A DNA stretch of 64,000 nt. Origin: Albugo candida (taxonomy: Eukaryota > Oomycota > Peronosporomycetes > Albuginales). The first letter of the stretch is position 1; every line of letters begins with the position of its first letter. A model generated the notes under the pieces. The model ran no database searches and was not told the DNA's origin. It worked only from the letters and a program-made list of their open reading frames with translations. Shown here one piece after another: positions 21,451 to 33,960 of this stretch. Both the position numbers and the translations under genes were made by a program. The stretch lies in the NCBI GenBank assembly GCA_040437565.1, contig JBDOQK010000001.1:620001-684000 (forward strand), in the 5' to 3' direction.

Positions 21451-23932
21451 TCAAAGTCGTTTCTTTCGGCCAAGTATCTCAATACTTCTCGTGCGGGCTT
21501 CAGTAGCCTTGATAGACGAATTAACTCGTTCTTCGAACAGCGCAACATGGTGATATCGAAGCTTTCTGAGATTATTCAATTTATCTTCTAACGTGATCAT
21601 AATTTCTGTGATGGAATCCATCATAGTTGTCCCTTGGTCGACTATCACATCCAAGACTACGTAAAGAAGAAATTTGGCATCATTTTGTCGTAATTTCGAA
21701 TACGGAGTTGTTAGTTGATGATTCAGCTCGTCCCAACCATTGGTCGAATCAACATCTTTGACCGTGATGTTAGTACCTTCCCTACAATGAACATTGCTAC
21801 ATACTCGATCCAGATTTTAAAAAGGTCCCCTTGTCATCTACTGTCTGCGGATTCGGAAAACAATCTTCACGATTCGATGTCATTGGACCGGCTTCAGGAG
21901 ATATAATTGAATTTGATCGGAACAGACTCAATCGTGATTTTAAGTGATACATTTGGTGCACTTTTGCCATGTTTACATTCTTCTCATAGATCGACTCCAT
22001 TCGCAAGACCTGAAACACAAGAATAATGTGTTCTTCATACAAATCACATTTCGGTCGTTCGTGCATTTCAAGTGTATTTTCAGTGACAAGAGAATGACGT
22101 CGATACTTCATAGCAAAACACGCTTTGGATACAATAAATGCGGACTTTTCATATAAATCCAGCGAACATTTAGCCGGGAGGGGCGAATCAATGTGAAAAA
22201 AGTAGACAAGTCTTCCTCCGTCTGCCGATACTGTTGGAACCGAGCTAGAGAAATATGGGACTGTGATAATAGCTGATCGATAATTGAGAGGCACCATGCG
22301 CGCAATCGTCTTTTTCTCGAGAGAATGCACCGATTTTGATTGACGCACTGCGGCGGTAGATTGAGGAAACGAGACTATTTGACTGGTTTCACGATCAATA
22401 CTGTCTACAAGCTTCAGATTGCCGCATCATCGCAACAGCGTATACCACTACCTATAATCGTTTGCTCAAATCCTTCATGGGTGATACAATCGGTCTCCGC
22501 GAGTATACAAAACAGCTAAAGGGCTATGAAATTAGGCACTAGAACGCGGACTCGGTAACATTGGGATGCGCATTGTCAAATATGACACGAAGGCGAGATA
22601 TCGTCCCATCAAAGTACGGATCCAGCACCGATAACTCGGCATCTTGATATGAACGAGAGGGCCTATCAAAAGCTCTGGAGCCATANNNNNNNNNNNNNNN
22701 NNNNNNNNNNNNNNNNNNNNNNNNNNNNNNNNNNNNNNNNNNNNNNNNNNNNNNNNNNNNNNNNNNNNNNNNNNNNNNNNNNNNNAGTTGTCCCTTGGTC
22801 GACTATCACATCCAAGACTACGTAAAGAAGAAATTTGGCATCATTTTGTCGTAATTTCGAATACGGAGTTGTTAGTTGATGATTCAGCTCGTCCCAACCA
22901 TTGGTCGAATCAACATCTTTGACCGTGATGTTAGTACCTTCCCTACAATGAACATTGCTACATACTCGATCCAGATTTTAAAAAGGTCCCCTTGTCATCT
23001 ACTGTCTGCGGATTCGGAAAACAATCTTCACGATTCGATGTCATTGGACCGGCTTCAGGAGATATAATTGAATTTGATCGGAACAGACTCAATCGTGATT
23101 TTAAGTGATACATTTGGTGCACTTTTGCCATGTTTACATTCTTCTCATAGATCGACTCCATTCGCAAGACCTGAAACACAAGAATAATGTGTTCTTCATA
23201 CAAATCACATTTCGGTCGTTCGTGCATTTCAAGTGTATTTTCAGTGACAAGAGAATGACGTCGATACTTCATAGCAAAACACGCTTTGGATACAATAAAT
23301 GCGGACTTTTCATATAAATCCAGCGAACATTTAGCCGGGAGGGGCGAATCAATGTGAAAAAAGTAGACAAGTCTTCCTCCGTCTGCCGATACTGTTGGAA
23401 CCGAGCTAGAGAAATATGGGACTGTGATAATAGCTGATCGATAATTGAGAGGCACCATGCGCGCAATCGTCTTTTTCTCGAGAGAATGCACCGATTTTGA
23501 TTGACGCACTGCGGCGGTAGATTGAGGAAACGAGACTATTTGACTGGTTTCACGATCAATACTGTCTACAAGCTTCAGATTGCCGCATCATCGCAACAGC
23601 GTATACCACTACCTATAATCGTTTGCTCAAATCCTTCATGGGTGATACAATCGGTCTCCGCGAGTATACAAAACAGCTAAAGGGCTATGAAATTAGGCAC
23701 TAGAACGCGGACTCGGTAACATTGGGATGCGCATTGTCAAATATGACACGAAGGCGAGATATCGTCCCATCAAAGTACGGATCCAGCACCGATAACTCGG
23801 CATCTTGATATGAACGAGAGGGCCTATCAAAAGCTCTGGAGCCATAGGATTCGGGCTATAAATGAAAGAAACCTTATCGAGACCGAGCTCAACTTCCGTT
23901 TGCATATTGCGTGATCGATCCATATTCGTCAT
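21451..23932 (-). pseudogene. Unrecognised decayed protein-coding gene
   Basis: Minus-strand blocks in several frames look strongly coding: VELGLDKVSFIYSPNPMAPE, LDPYFDGTISRLRVIFDNAH (after a frame change), TIARMVPLNYRSAIITVPYF, VSADGGRLVYFFHIDSP and a coiled segment MITLEDKLNNLRKLRYHH. At least three frame changes or stops interrupt it. The 183-codon block appears twice only because of the gap duplication. I could not name the family. Composition and length suggest a conserved eukaryotic gene of more than 400 residues. Confidence 0.45.
21625..23846. repeat. 100-N gap flanked by identical 1061-bp direct copies
   Basis: 21625-22685 equals 22786-23846 around Ns 22686-22785. With no visible difference over 1 kb of decayed sequence, an unmerged contig overlap is far likelier than a recent duplication. 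Confidence 0.9.
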
Positions 23933-25529
23933 TCGTGCTTTGTCAAGGATTTTATTACACTGTTTATCTGGCTGGCTCTTTAACTACCTTCCTTATCCTA
24001 TCATAAGCCCCTGACCGTGTGAATATCACTTAAGTTCGACTTCAAACCTAGAGAGGCAGATATTTTTTAAGCTTATTGCTTGGGTGGGCTCAAACCGCTG
24101 CCCATATATTCGTCAATCCTTCTACATCAGCTTGAGTTCCTCAGACAAATTACTTCAAACCGACGACGATATGGGCATGTTTTATATTTTAGCCAGACGC
24201 TTGACGGTGGACACGTGCCGCGAGTAGGGAATTCATGCCGAGATCAGCTCCAAGTGAGCAATAAAGAAATAAAGATAATATAATCCTTCCGCCCGTTGAG
24301 CGGCGAAAGTGCCTGTACCCGTTCTGTCTACTCACATGCACGAGTGAGATAGTCGACAGTGTCCGTATTGGAAGTTATATGTATCTAGCATTGGAGCAAT
24401 CTGGACCTCTTTTTCGCAGGGCCATATTTCGAAGCATGAAACGGTTTGCGTGACGACCAGCTGGCTCGTTTTCCTATTCCCTGGAAGCACTCTACCTTCA
24501 CCATTATTTATACCTATGAATGGCTAGATGCCAAATCAGTTCGTGGTATGCGCGGTGTTTTGATCGAGAAAGCACCGTGTTCAGGACGTTTGTAATATAT
24601 TTCTCACTGCACGTGTCGTGCGTAACTCGGCTGTGATAAGGCGCAGTGCTGGTTGGAAAATTCACTTTTGTGTCAACACACGAAGCGACGAGACTTTTTC
24701 TCTAAGTTCCGCAATGGCGCAAACCACCCCGTATATCACCAGATTTGATCAAAGGGCCCATTACCAGCTATGATTGTGAAAGAGCGCAATTTGGCTTGGT
24801 ACAAAAGCATCTACACATGATAAAAAATAATAGATTTCACCTCCATGTGAGATTTTTATTCATTTAAAAGTGTACGTGATCACAGCTGAACATTTTGGTT
24901 ACCAGATATCGTCTAATAAAAGGACTCTGTTATTATATCTGATCAGATCGATTAATTTCTTATCATGGTGCATCTATTACACAGCACTTTCTTTTCACAT
25001 TCTTTCGCACTCGATATCTACAGTAAGTTGTCAGACGTATTTCAACATCAAGGGTCGGGGCTTATTTGTATGCTTGAGTAGACGAGTAACGGGGAGGATA
25101 GAGTACTTCTATCTCCTTCACCATCTATTTATCCATATCAATTAGTGGAGAGCGAACAAACATTGATTTTGGATAGAAAATTAAAAGTCTGACATGCATT
25201 GCTTTTGTTCGCATCGTACAGGTAGTGTCTCTGATATATGTCATCAGCATCCTTACTCGAGCGTGTCGAAAAGGTTTCAGTCTTTATCGAACTTTTTTAA
25301 GCCGTATCCTGGGAGCGCTTTGCTATCAGATTTTCTACCTCGACCGTAGAATTCCACAGCTCTCTTTCATGCTACCTGCGGACTCCGTGCGAAATCTTTT
25401 TCAAAAAAAAAGAGTGCAATGGATTGGTCGAAACGCATGCGGGACGACCTTTTCGATTCTTTTGACTTACGGCCATCCGCACAACAGTCAGGGGATACAG
25501 ATCGACCGGGGATACAGCTTCGCAGAATA
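23933..25529. other. Stretch without recognisable genes
   Basis: About 1.6 kb. A hydrophobic + strand frame at 25225-25530 might belong to the membrane N-terminus of the following PDAT copy, but no family motif supports this. Confidence 0.3.
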
Positions 25530-27460
25530 ATACCGCTGGCTACTCAAAGATTGAAATGCTTTCTGGATTCACATCAACGGGCCTAGAGATTTGGGAAGGA
25601 CGCGAGTGTAGTCGAGCGTACTTTCTGCAGCGAGTTCGGGGTACATCTCGAATGTTGCAGCAATTCATGATGCATCATGTATGTGAATGATAGTACATCT
25701 CCAAGGTATGCCTGGTAATCAACTTGTAGAGGTGCTGGCTGGAGCACGTTATGCTCAATCGAAACTCCGGCTTGGATCCAAGCGGCGTCAAACTACGACT
25801 ATCTGCCGGGCTTGAGACTGCTGATTATGTGATTGAAGGTTACTGGGTATGGGAAAGATTATTAAGAATCTTGCAGATATTGGCTACGATACAAGGTCGA
25901 TGTTCATGGCCTCCTTTGACTGGCGCTTGACACCATTTCTTCTCGAGAAGCGGGACCGATATTTCACAAAGCTTCGTTATATGATTGAAATGGCTAAAGC
26001 ATTAAAGGGGACCGGGAAGTGGCCATCATTGCTGATAGTTATGCCTCACAAGTTTGGCTCTACTTTATGAAATGGGTAGAAAGCGATCAAGGTGGAAAGC
26101 AAGGGAACAGATGGATCGATCAGCATATTGAGATATTCATCAGATCTACGCTTGGTGCTACAAAATCCATTAGCGCACTGCTGTCTGGCGAGATGAAGGA
26201 TACAGCTGAGATCGGTGAACTGGCAAAGATATTAGGCTATTTCTTTGGCCATCCCGCTCGGGTTCGTTGGCTCTATCATGGCCCAGGTGAGTTGAGTTAC
26301 TGTTTCCATTGCGAACTGTGGCTGATTACTATCGCTAGTGTGTCAACAATGTTACCAATTGGTGGTAAAATAGTTTGGGGACACCGTACTTATGCACCAG
26401 ATGACTTGACCTCTCGATTCGCTACTCCTGCAAGTGATTCCACTGGTGAGGAGGCTGACAGATATGGAGAACACGACAGACAAAGTTCACACATGAAAGA
26501 GTTGAATAAAAGTTCATTCAGGAAGTCTACGAGCACATTAATCGTCATGGAAGCAATGGTCTGATTGTACGATTCGGTGCGGATTCCGGGACCTCAATAT
26601 CAACGCAAATGAGCTTCTTGAGCTTCTCGGAAGTGTAGATGAGAATTTACGATATCTTCATTCCCAAGCCAAAATCAGTGAGGTCGCAGCGAATGCATCT
26701 GACCCCAAATATGACCACCCCAAATACTGGTCCAATCCGCTCGCAGCAAGCTTACCCTATGCACCAAAGATGAAGCTGTTTTGCTTGTATGGAATCCGAA
26801 AACCTGTGGAGCGTGCTTGTTTGTACAAACGAGCACCACGAACAATCGATGGGTCTATCCAGACAACCTGCGACTCTGAAAGCGCTGCCGAAGAATGTTC
26901 CAGAATCGTTCCCCACATTCTTGACACGAAGTATCAGTTTATTGCTTTGGCGTTCATTTCCGATGTTGAAAACTTTCGAAGAAGCTGACGGTGTACTGCA
27001 ACCAAATTCTCCAACTTTTTCTGAATGGCTTTCATGTGTTTGCGTTCTTTCTCTGTAAGTCATGATGTCACAACGATTTGATTCGTTGACGCCAGTACAA
27101 GAACGCTTTGCATATATGGACCCACCTTGATCAAAGCTGGAATTAATTTTCTCGATGGAGACGGAGACGGACGGTACCGCTTGTATCGTTGGGATATATG
27201 TGTGCGCGCCTGGATGGGGGCCAACTGAAGACGAAAACGCTCGTAACTGGAATCTGAACCCAGAAAGTCTGGACGTTCGTTCTCGGGAATACATACACAA
27301 TCCTGTCTCGCTGATAGAAGATCCTTATGGAGGCCCCGAAACTTTTGATCATGCCGATATCATGGGGAATCATGCGCTCATCTGAGATGTGCTCCACATT
27401 CTCGCAAAAGAATACGACAAAGTTCCCAATCACGTGCTCTCAGAAGCTGCTTCCTTGATT
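25530..27460 (+). pseudogene. Phospholipid:diacylglycerol acyltransferase (PDAT) pseudogene
   Basis: Blocks in correct order match the LCAT-family enzyme PDAT: SGFTSTGLEIWEGREC, CWLEHVMLNRNSGLDP, ETADYVIEGYWVW, KNLADIGYDTRSMFMASFDW, SYASQVWLYFMKWVES, ALLSGEMKDTAEI, VSTMLPIGGKIVWG, SLPYAPKMKLFCLYGIRKP, DGTVPLVSLGYMC and GGPETFDHADIMGNHALI. An intron with clean GT-AG ends lies at 25679-25729, between MMHH and RCWLEHV. A second one near 26293-26338 is probable. One base is missing at a G run near 25849 (WVW|GK), and a second shift occurs before the nucleophile elbow, where HSYGS has become DSYAS. A stop replaces the codon after HALI. Retained introns show it arose by DNA duplication, not retrocopying. 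Active PDAT moves an acyl chain from phospholipid to diacylglycerol in the ER. Confidence 0.85.
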
Positions 27461-27627
27461 AATAGCCAATCATATATTATTGGGTTTTATTTGAGAATAT
27501 GGGGATTTTATACCACTTTTTTCAAAAAAGATGGATTATATACCAAAAGTTTAAAAAATAGGGATTATATACCAGAACTTGAAAAAATATGGTTTATATA
27601 CCAAAGTTAAAACAATATTAATTTTAG

Positions 27628-27727
27628 NNNNNNNNNNNNNNNNNNNNNNNNNNNNNNNNNNNNNNNNNNNNNNNNNNNNNNNNNNNNNNNNNNNNNNNNN
27701 NNNNNNNNNNNNNNNNNNNNNNNNNNN
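27628..27727. other. 100-N assembly gap inside MULE 2
   Basis: No duplicated flanks. The true length is unknown and must hold the missing catalytic core if the element is complete. Confidence 0.9.
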
Positions 27728-28600
27728 TCACTTTTTTTGTATTCGTCACATGCTCGAGAACTTCAACGCCAAGTTTCGCAATGCGACATTGAAGGACCAA
27801 GCATGGAATATGGACAACTTCTTGACGGTTGTGTCGTTTGAACGGCGAGCCAGTGAGTTAAAGAACACAATGCAAAGGCGCTGCAATGGCTACTCGATGC
27901 AGACAAGATCCAATGGGCTGCCGCGTATAGTATACGCCCGCGCTTTGGGACCATGACTAGCAACAACGTGGAGTCTGTTGAAGCTAGAGAGAAGCCACTT
28001 CTGGACTGTCTTATGGCAGTGGAAAGTACATAGGGATCAAGTGGGTTAAATCAGTCGCCAAGTCGGCTTCATGGGGGGCACTCACAGCTTACGCAACCAA
28101 AATACTTGAGCGCAAGCGCTATGTCTCTGTCGTTGACATGATCGAAATCGTCCCGAGTTGTCTATCATTCTTCGTGGTCAAGGTGAGGAAGTACGGAGAG
28201 CTTCCTGTGGAGTATTCTCTGAATCTAGATAATCCTGAAACTCCGTGTTCTCGTGGCTACTTTGGCGACATGAAAAGGCCATGCTCTCATCTCTATGTGG
28301 CCCTTCGATCCGTCAACAAGCTCTTGCTACTCAATACTGTCTGCGATGCGTCGTGGACCAAGGAGGTGTACCAGTGTGCTTACGACCCCATGTTTAAGAT
28401 GAGTCCATGCGTGACGGTAGATGAACTGACAAGTTTAGAAAAGCACCAACCTCTCACGGTGTCAAATAAGCGTGGTCGGCGAAGAAGTCGAAGCGAATCG
28501 AGTCTCAGGATGCCACAGAAGCTTTCAAGAAGAAGCGCAGCAACAAGTGCACTACATGCGGTAACTACGGCCACAAGAAGCGCACCTGCAAAGACTAATA
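27728..28600 (+). pseudogene. MULE transposase C-terminal part with SWIM and zinc knuckle
   Basis: Starts at the gap with FFCIRHMLENFNAKFRN (the C-x-R-H block after the DDE core) and LKDQAWNMDNFL. A block with SNNVES (the conserved TNNxES) follows, then SRGYFGDMKRPCSHLYVAL, a SWIM-like C-x(n)-C-x-H finger. A zinc knuckle CTTCGNYGHKKRTC ends the protein after a basic tract. Frame changes near 27890 and 28490 break it. The zinc-knuckle end parallels that of MULE 1 in a diverged protein, so the two elements share architecture but not recent ancestry. Confidence 0.7.
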
Positions 28601-29159
28601 TTTTCCTAGTAATAAAACACTATATTTTTCATAATTTCACATGATGTTTAGAACTTTTGGTGTAATTTTCATAATTTTACGATTTCGCCCGTGTAATATT
28701 CGTTTTAGTATATAAACCATATTTTTTGAACTTCTGGTATATAATCCATATTATTTTAGCGTTTAGTATATAATTGATAGTTTTTAACTTTTGGTATAGA
28801 ATCCATAGCTTTCCTTTTATTTTATTGAATCAATTTCATTCTTGACTGGTTGTCTCCAGCGCGAAAATACCAGAAGCTTTACGAAATGGCAAAAGTAAAC
28901 GCTCGTGTCCTTTCGAGAAACAGCTCGCACACGATAAGAAACCACAGTACGAAAAAAAAATGGAAATACTGTCAGCAAAAATGTTTTGGATGCAGTACGT
29001 GAGGAGGATGAGTCGGAAAATGTGACAGAGAAAACAACAAGACTTTCCAGGGAATAGCATCACGAAGAGCAGCATCGAACTCGCAATCTCAAACCGATAG
29101 TCGTAAATAGCAATCAAAAGGCTGAAAGCAGCGATCGAAGGCTCGGACGATGATGATAT

Positions 29160-29912
29160 GAGAGGAACAGACAGCTAAGAGGACGAATATGGTTACGTGT
29201 AGGAACTCGAGTTTTTTAAAGAAGACGAGAGCGTTTTGCAATCTTTATGATGCTCTCTGCCTCTGGAGGACATAAGTTGGCAGATATCATCATGGAAATA
29301 ATACAACAGAAGGAAGCTGGTGAAGGAAAGATTGCAAGTAACAAATTGTAACGACAGTTTGATTCAAAAATTGTTCAATGTACACAGGCGTGGGGAAAAC
29401 CTTGCATCGATACACGTCAGGAGAATTGCTGAAAGCTTTCCAAGTAATTCCGAGTCTGAGTTATTGGGATGATATTTTGTGGCCAACAAAACCCAGTAAA
29501 TGGTCACCTCATTCTATGTATGCAATCTCACGAATCTTCCCATCTAATTTAAGCCCATAAATGGCCGAGCGATTCTATAACATATTTTTATTGGAACATG
29601 TGCGTCAAGATATACGAGACAACAAACGGCTCAATTTACATCTATATATGGCGCTGAAGAAAGCACTGTACAAGCCTCAGGCTTTTTTAAAGGGCGTAAT
29701 CTTACTTCTATGTGAGAGTCCAGACTGTACTCTCCGCGAAGTAACGATTATTGGAAGTGTTATGACAGAGGTCTATGTGCCTGTTATACATTCGGCAAGA
29801 ATGGAATTAGAAAAGCCGAGAAAGAAAAATTAAAAATGTTTTTGCAAAAGCATGCTCACCACCAAATCACTCCAGAAATACGAAACGAGCTCTTCAACGC
29901 GGACCAACTGTA
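29160..29912 (+). pseudogene. Bystin (BYSL/ENP1) pseudogene
   Basis: Blocks match bystin in order: KLADIIMEIIQQKEAG, GKTLHRYTSGELLKAFQVIP, WDDILWPTKPSKWSPHSMYA, MAERFYNIFLLEHVRQDI, LNLHLYMALKKALYKPQAFL, LCESPDCTLREVTIIGSVMT and, after loss of roughly 80 expected residues, HAHHQITPEIRNEL. In-frame stops follow SNL(SP) and other blocks. Bystin is a conserved factor for 40S ribosome assembly and is essential, so an intact copy must exist elsewhere. The acidic N-terminal region may extend back to about 28850, next to the MULE end. Confidence 0.85.
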
Positions 29913-30246
29913 ATTGATATCGTACACATTAGAGAAGATCTGCTGAAACACGTTTACACTAATTTACTTGCAATGCACTGGCTTACATCTGAATTGGCTC
30001 TCATCACGACAATTGCTCCTCATTCAGNNNNNNNNNNNNNNNNNNNNNNNNNNNNNNNNNNNNNNNNNNNNNNNNNNNNNNNNNNNNNNNNNNNNNNNNN
30101 NNNNNNNNNNNNNNNNNNNNNNNNNNNTGTAATTGATATCGTACACATTAGAGAAGATCTGCTGAAACACGTTTACACTAATTTACTTGCAATGCACTGG
30201 CTTACATCTGAATTGGCTCTCATCACGACAATTGCTCCTCATTCAG
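29909..30246. repeat. 100-N gap flanked by identical 119-bp direct copies
   Basis: 29909-30027 equals 30128-30246 around Ns 30028-30127; an unmerged contig overlap. Confidence 0.9.
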
Positions 30247-32350
30247 CGATTCAGCTCATTTTTAATATTGATGATATGCTGTTGTTACAAAAGCGTTTAT
30301 TCGCTATGAGCGGTCCTGTGGCTCTATAGTATAGCTCCGGTGCATTGTTCTTTGAAACTAATCAGTCTTTTCTGCGTGCATCTGCTGGCTGGCATCTTTG
30401 TATTGGTTCTTGGATTTGAGTCGATGACTTGAGCACCAAGTCAATCCATCCGCCATATACATCGATCACCTCAGTACAAGCCTTCGAAGATGAGCCTAAT
30501 GTGAGCTTCCCAAAATTGACGCTGAGACGGCGGACAAAGGCTCTAGACAGATGTAATTGGTCAGCAACTGTAAGCGAGAGGCAAGCTCTGCGAAACAGCG
30601 CATTAGCTTTTTTATGAAATATTTAGCACCCTTTTACTGAATGACGACACCGAAAGCAAGTACAAAGCAGCAGCACTGTCATCAAACCATGCATCGATTC
30701 AGCTCGTATCTATGGTCGATGGAAATGCCTGGTTTGAATCAATAAAGCTGCATGTGTGCATGTGGATTGAGCCTATACAACATATACAACACACACGGGG
30801 TACATCATAGGGAATTAACGTGGATACGACACTGCCTGCCAATTGGTAGACAAAAGCCTGCACTAGTAATGAAGAACTTCAGAGAGACCTTCTGCCATCT
30901 TGAGTGCCGTTTTACAGAAATTTCTGTTCACCACCTCTGAAATGGATCAGAAAGGAAATGTGACACACAAAGCCGTCTCAATTCGTCTACTTGATAATTT
31001 GAAAATTTTGTGTCTCAAGAAGATGCCAGAGGTAGAAACTATCATGAACAATAGCGTTTCTATATGATCCATGCCTGATTACACTAAGACATGGAATAAC
31101 CCTCTCCTTCCATGAGGTTTAGATTCTACATGTGATGCTTCCATCGAGTTTTTAGCGATGGCAGACAGTTATGCCAAGTTCCTCTTTTATACACATATAT
31201 ACAGCACTGAACCTGGCCTCACCTAAGCAGAAGTTGTGGTATCCATAACGCAACTCTTCCACGCAACCTTGACTGAGCCATTATTTAAGTATACTACTGA
31301 TATTTGTACACCTTAAGGAGTCGCGTCATAATTATACAATACGATTCAAACAAATTGGCAAAGAAGCCGAACGCTTACGAGGGTATTCTGCAATCAGCCT
31401 GACGTACTCACAAGCAATCCTCTGCTTGAAATTCCTGCAGAAGATCCGAACTCGATCAATTACAATGGCGAGTTTTCCAAGGTGAATGAACTTATCAGCT
31501 CAAAATCGACCCGAGTGCTCTCCCACAACACTCTCTGTTACTTCTACTGCTGGACAGCCTATTACATCATTTTTCCCTTTCGCTGCTGCGAAATTGATTT
31601 ATAATGAATCACTCGACTTTCTCTCTGAGGTTTTTAAAACCCAGTACTTCTTTCAACGAGCATCGATAAACTGGCGTGTATCCGCTACGAAACGGAGTGA
31701 TATCAAAGAAGTGCATAAGATTTCGTCAATTGTCATTTATGCATTCAAATTGGTTACTTAAGTGGGGAAAAGTGTTCCCAAAGCTCCAGAAACTGAGATA
31801 TCTATAGATCTGAAACGAGCTTGATGTTTCTAAAAGCAAATATCGAGCAATTTGGGATGGAAATGACAATGGAAGGGTGTGGTAGATTGTATTCTGTGTA
31901 TGATGAGGCTCACGAAAAAGCAAAAAAATGGCTTGCAGTCATCAACCTCGAGATGAAGACTATATGGCACCATAAAATTTTCTGTACACGTGCACTTGAA
32001 GTCTATTGTCTGAAAAACTCAACATATCGTTGTTAAAAGGACTCCCAACAGGTGACGCAGTCTTCTGTGAGCGAGCGGCATACCTTCTGGATGCGGCGTA
32101 TGGTAGGTTTAGTGGCATGCCGGTCACAGAAATCACCACATTGAGAGTCGACGGCGTGTTGAGAGAAGGTTCCTTCCAGCAGTTGTAATCGTCTTCGTTT
32201 TGTTGTGAGGACATGGGAGCACTACGATTCAGTATCTTAGAAGTTTACAGAGAAGATGATGGAATGTGTTTGCTTCCGTCCGATGTAGGGCGTGTAATAT
32301 TAAACGCGCTGTACTCTAAACATCTAAAGCAATGGAAGTAGAAGCAGATA
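30247..32350 (+). pseudogene. Unrecognised decayed gene(s)
   Basis: Several + strand blocks look coding but change frame: DESKYK-like TESKYKAAALSSNHASIQLV (near 30650), FCNQPDVLTSNPLLEIPAED (near 31385), LKGLPTGDAVFCERAAYLLD and RFSGMPVTEITTLRVDGV (32030-32150), and FSILEVYREDDGMCLLPSDV (near 32230). The last two blocks are close and may be one protein. No family named. Confidence 0.35.
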
Positions 32351-32599
32351 GCAGATCAATACGAAGGATCGCAAACACCTTCTAGACAATCGACTGAATT
32401 CCAAGAGATACGACCAGTCATCACCTGCCACAAACTTGTATCATAGCGTCCGACTGAGGAACAGTAAAGGACAGGCAGGTTTTTAGATGCAAAATCTTCA
32501 TTTAGGAGATACTCTTATGCCACAAACGGGATGACCGGAACCCAAAGACACTTGAGCCAGCGACTATAATAAGGGCGAAAATTGATTTTGCCAAATTTT

Positions 32600-33960
32600 G
32601 ACTTTGAAATGCGACGAAACAAGAGAGAAGTCAAAATGTTGAGAAAACTGCGAACTCTGCTCAGCGAGCAAGTATATAAAACTGATCATGTACAGATGAC
32701 GCTCGATTTGATAGATGCGGAACTTCGAAGCTACTAGTGGATGAAGTGGAGAACAAACTACATCAGGTGCAGAACATGTTATAGACGCGATCGTGAAAAA
32801 TCAGCAATTAGTTACTAAGAATCAATCATTAAGCTTTATATCAGAAAACATGAAGATCGCAGGCATGCTTTCGTATGATGCAACGCAGCAAAACATTTCA
32901 TATGAGATCCGAAACGTTTTGTACCATCGAAGGAAAGCATCGAGAAGGAGTTTTTTTTTACCATCAGATATCAAGAAAACCGCCGGTTATATTCCACATG
33001 ACTTCCCTGAGGCACCAGTAGGTGCTGGTCATCGGTCTGGTGATAGTAACATTGACTTTTATGATAAAACAGCAGCTATAATGCGCCCTCGCTTGGAACG
33101 TACTACATCGAGACGGAATTTTCAAGCTAGTCATCAAAGTGTTTCCCCAATTCCATTGTGGGTACATGGTTTGTCTACAAAAACGTTTTGTGAGTATGCA
33201 CCGAATGAGACCATGGACCGAAGACTACAAAAGAAGCTAGTAAGCTGATAAAAAAGCTCCGTACACAACTGAAAGAAAGGGATGAACAAGAGCGTTCGCC
33301 GAAGGAAGAAAAAGCCGAAAACCACAATCTGGTTGAGATCTTGAAGGACTCTTAACAGATGTTAATGCAACCGAGAAAGCTCAAGACAGATTGTATCGTA
33401 CCCTGGATGATGTTGTAAATAATGTGTCTTATTCTGAACCGGGCTTCCATGTATCATCGAATCAAATCCATTGCTGTGCATCACGTTCGGACACAAACGA
33501 AAGCTTGAATCATTTTACACTTCAGGGAATTAAGAAGGAGAGCAACGGAGGGCCACACAATAGGAGTATTCTTGGTCTTACATGCGACAAATCCAAGAAG
33601 AATATCTCTCCGGGGTAGTTGAAAGTGAAAATTCAATATAAAGAATTATTATAGAAGTTTACAGCAAGTGCATCCACAGCCAGCAGTAGTACAGTTATAT
33701 CGACGAGTCGTACGTCATGGTATCCGTTCTGAGGTTCTTATTCGACAGTTGAAAAGCAGAGCAGAGGAATCACATGTATATGCCCGATTGGTTGGTCAGT
33801 GCATTGCCTGGTGGAGGAAAGCGCTAAAAGCCATTTTCTTCGTCCTGGTGTCGGAAGCCGCGAGAGGATTCCATTTTGAACACCCCTACCTTACGCCAGC
33901 ACCATGGGCCTGTTTAAATCTGCATCACGAAAGCGACATGTTTTAGTAACTGATCGGTGA
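32600..33960 (+). pseudogene. Decayed coiled-coil protein gene
   Basis: Charged heptad-like blocks in shifting frames: EVKMLRKLRTLLSEQVYK and QMTLDLIDAELRSY (32620-32735), KKLRTQLKERDEQERSPKEE (near 33250), then VVQLYRRVVRHGIRSEVLIR and QLKSRAEESHVYARLVG (33680-33800). This resembles axonemal or other long coiled-coil proteins, but no specific family can be assigned. Confidence 0.35.

Larger units (their letters stand above)
27498..28812 (+). mobile_element. MULE DNA transposon 2 with tandem-repeat TIRs
   Basis: Inverted repeats at 27498-27620 and 28692-28812 each consist of about four copies of a 29-bp unit (consensus near atggattatataccaaaagttaaaaaat). The interior holds the C-terminal half of a MULE transposase; the N-terminal half is missing at the N gap. 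Similar ttttattt stretches outside both ends may be the target duplication. It sits directly after the PDAT pseudogene and before the bystin pseudogene. The TIR family differs from MULE 1. Confidence 0.75.

Noticed and set aside
29973-30329. Frame with a repeated segment suggesting an internally duplicated protein
   Set aside because: The repeat is the 119-bp gap artefact read through Ns.
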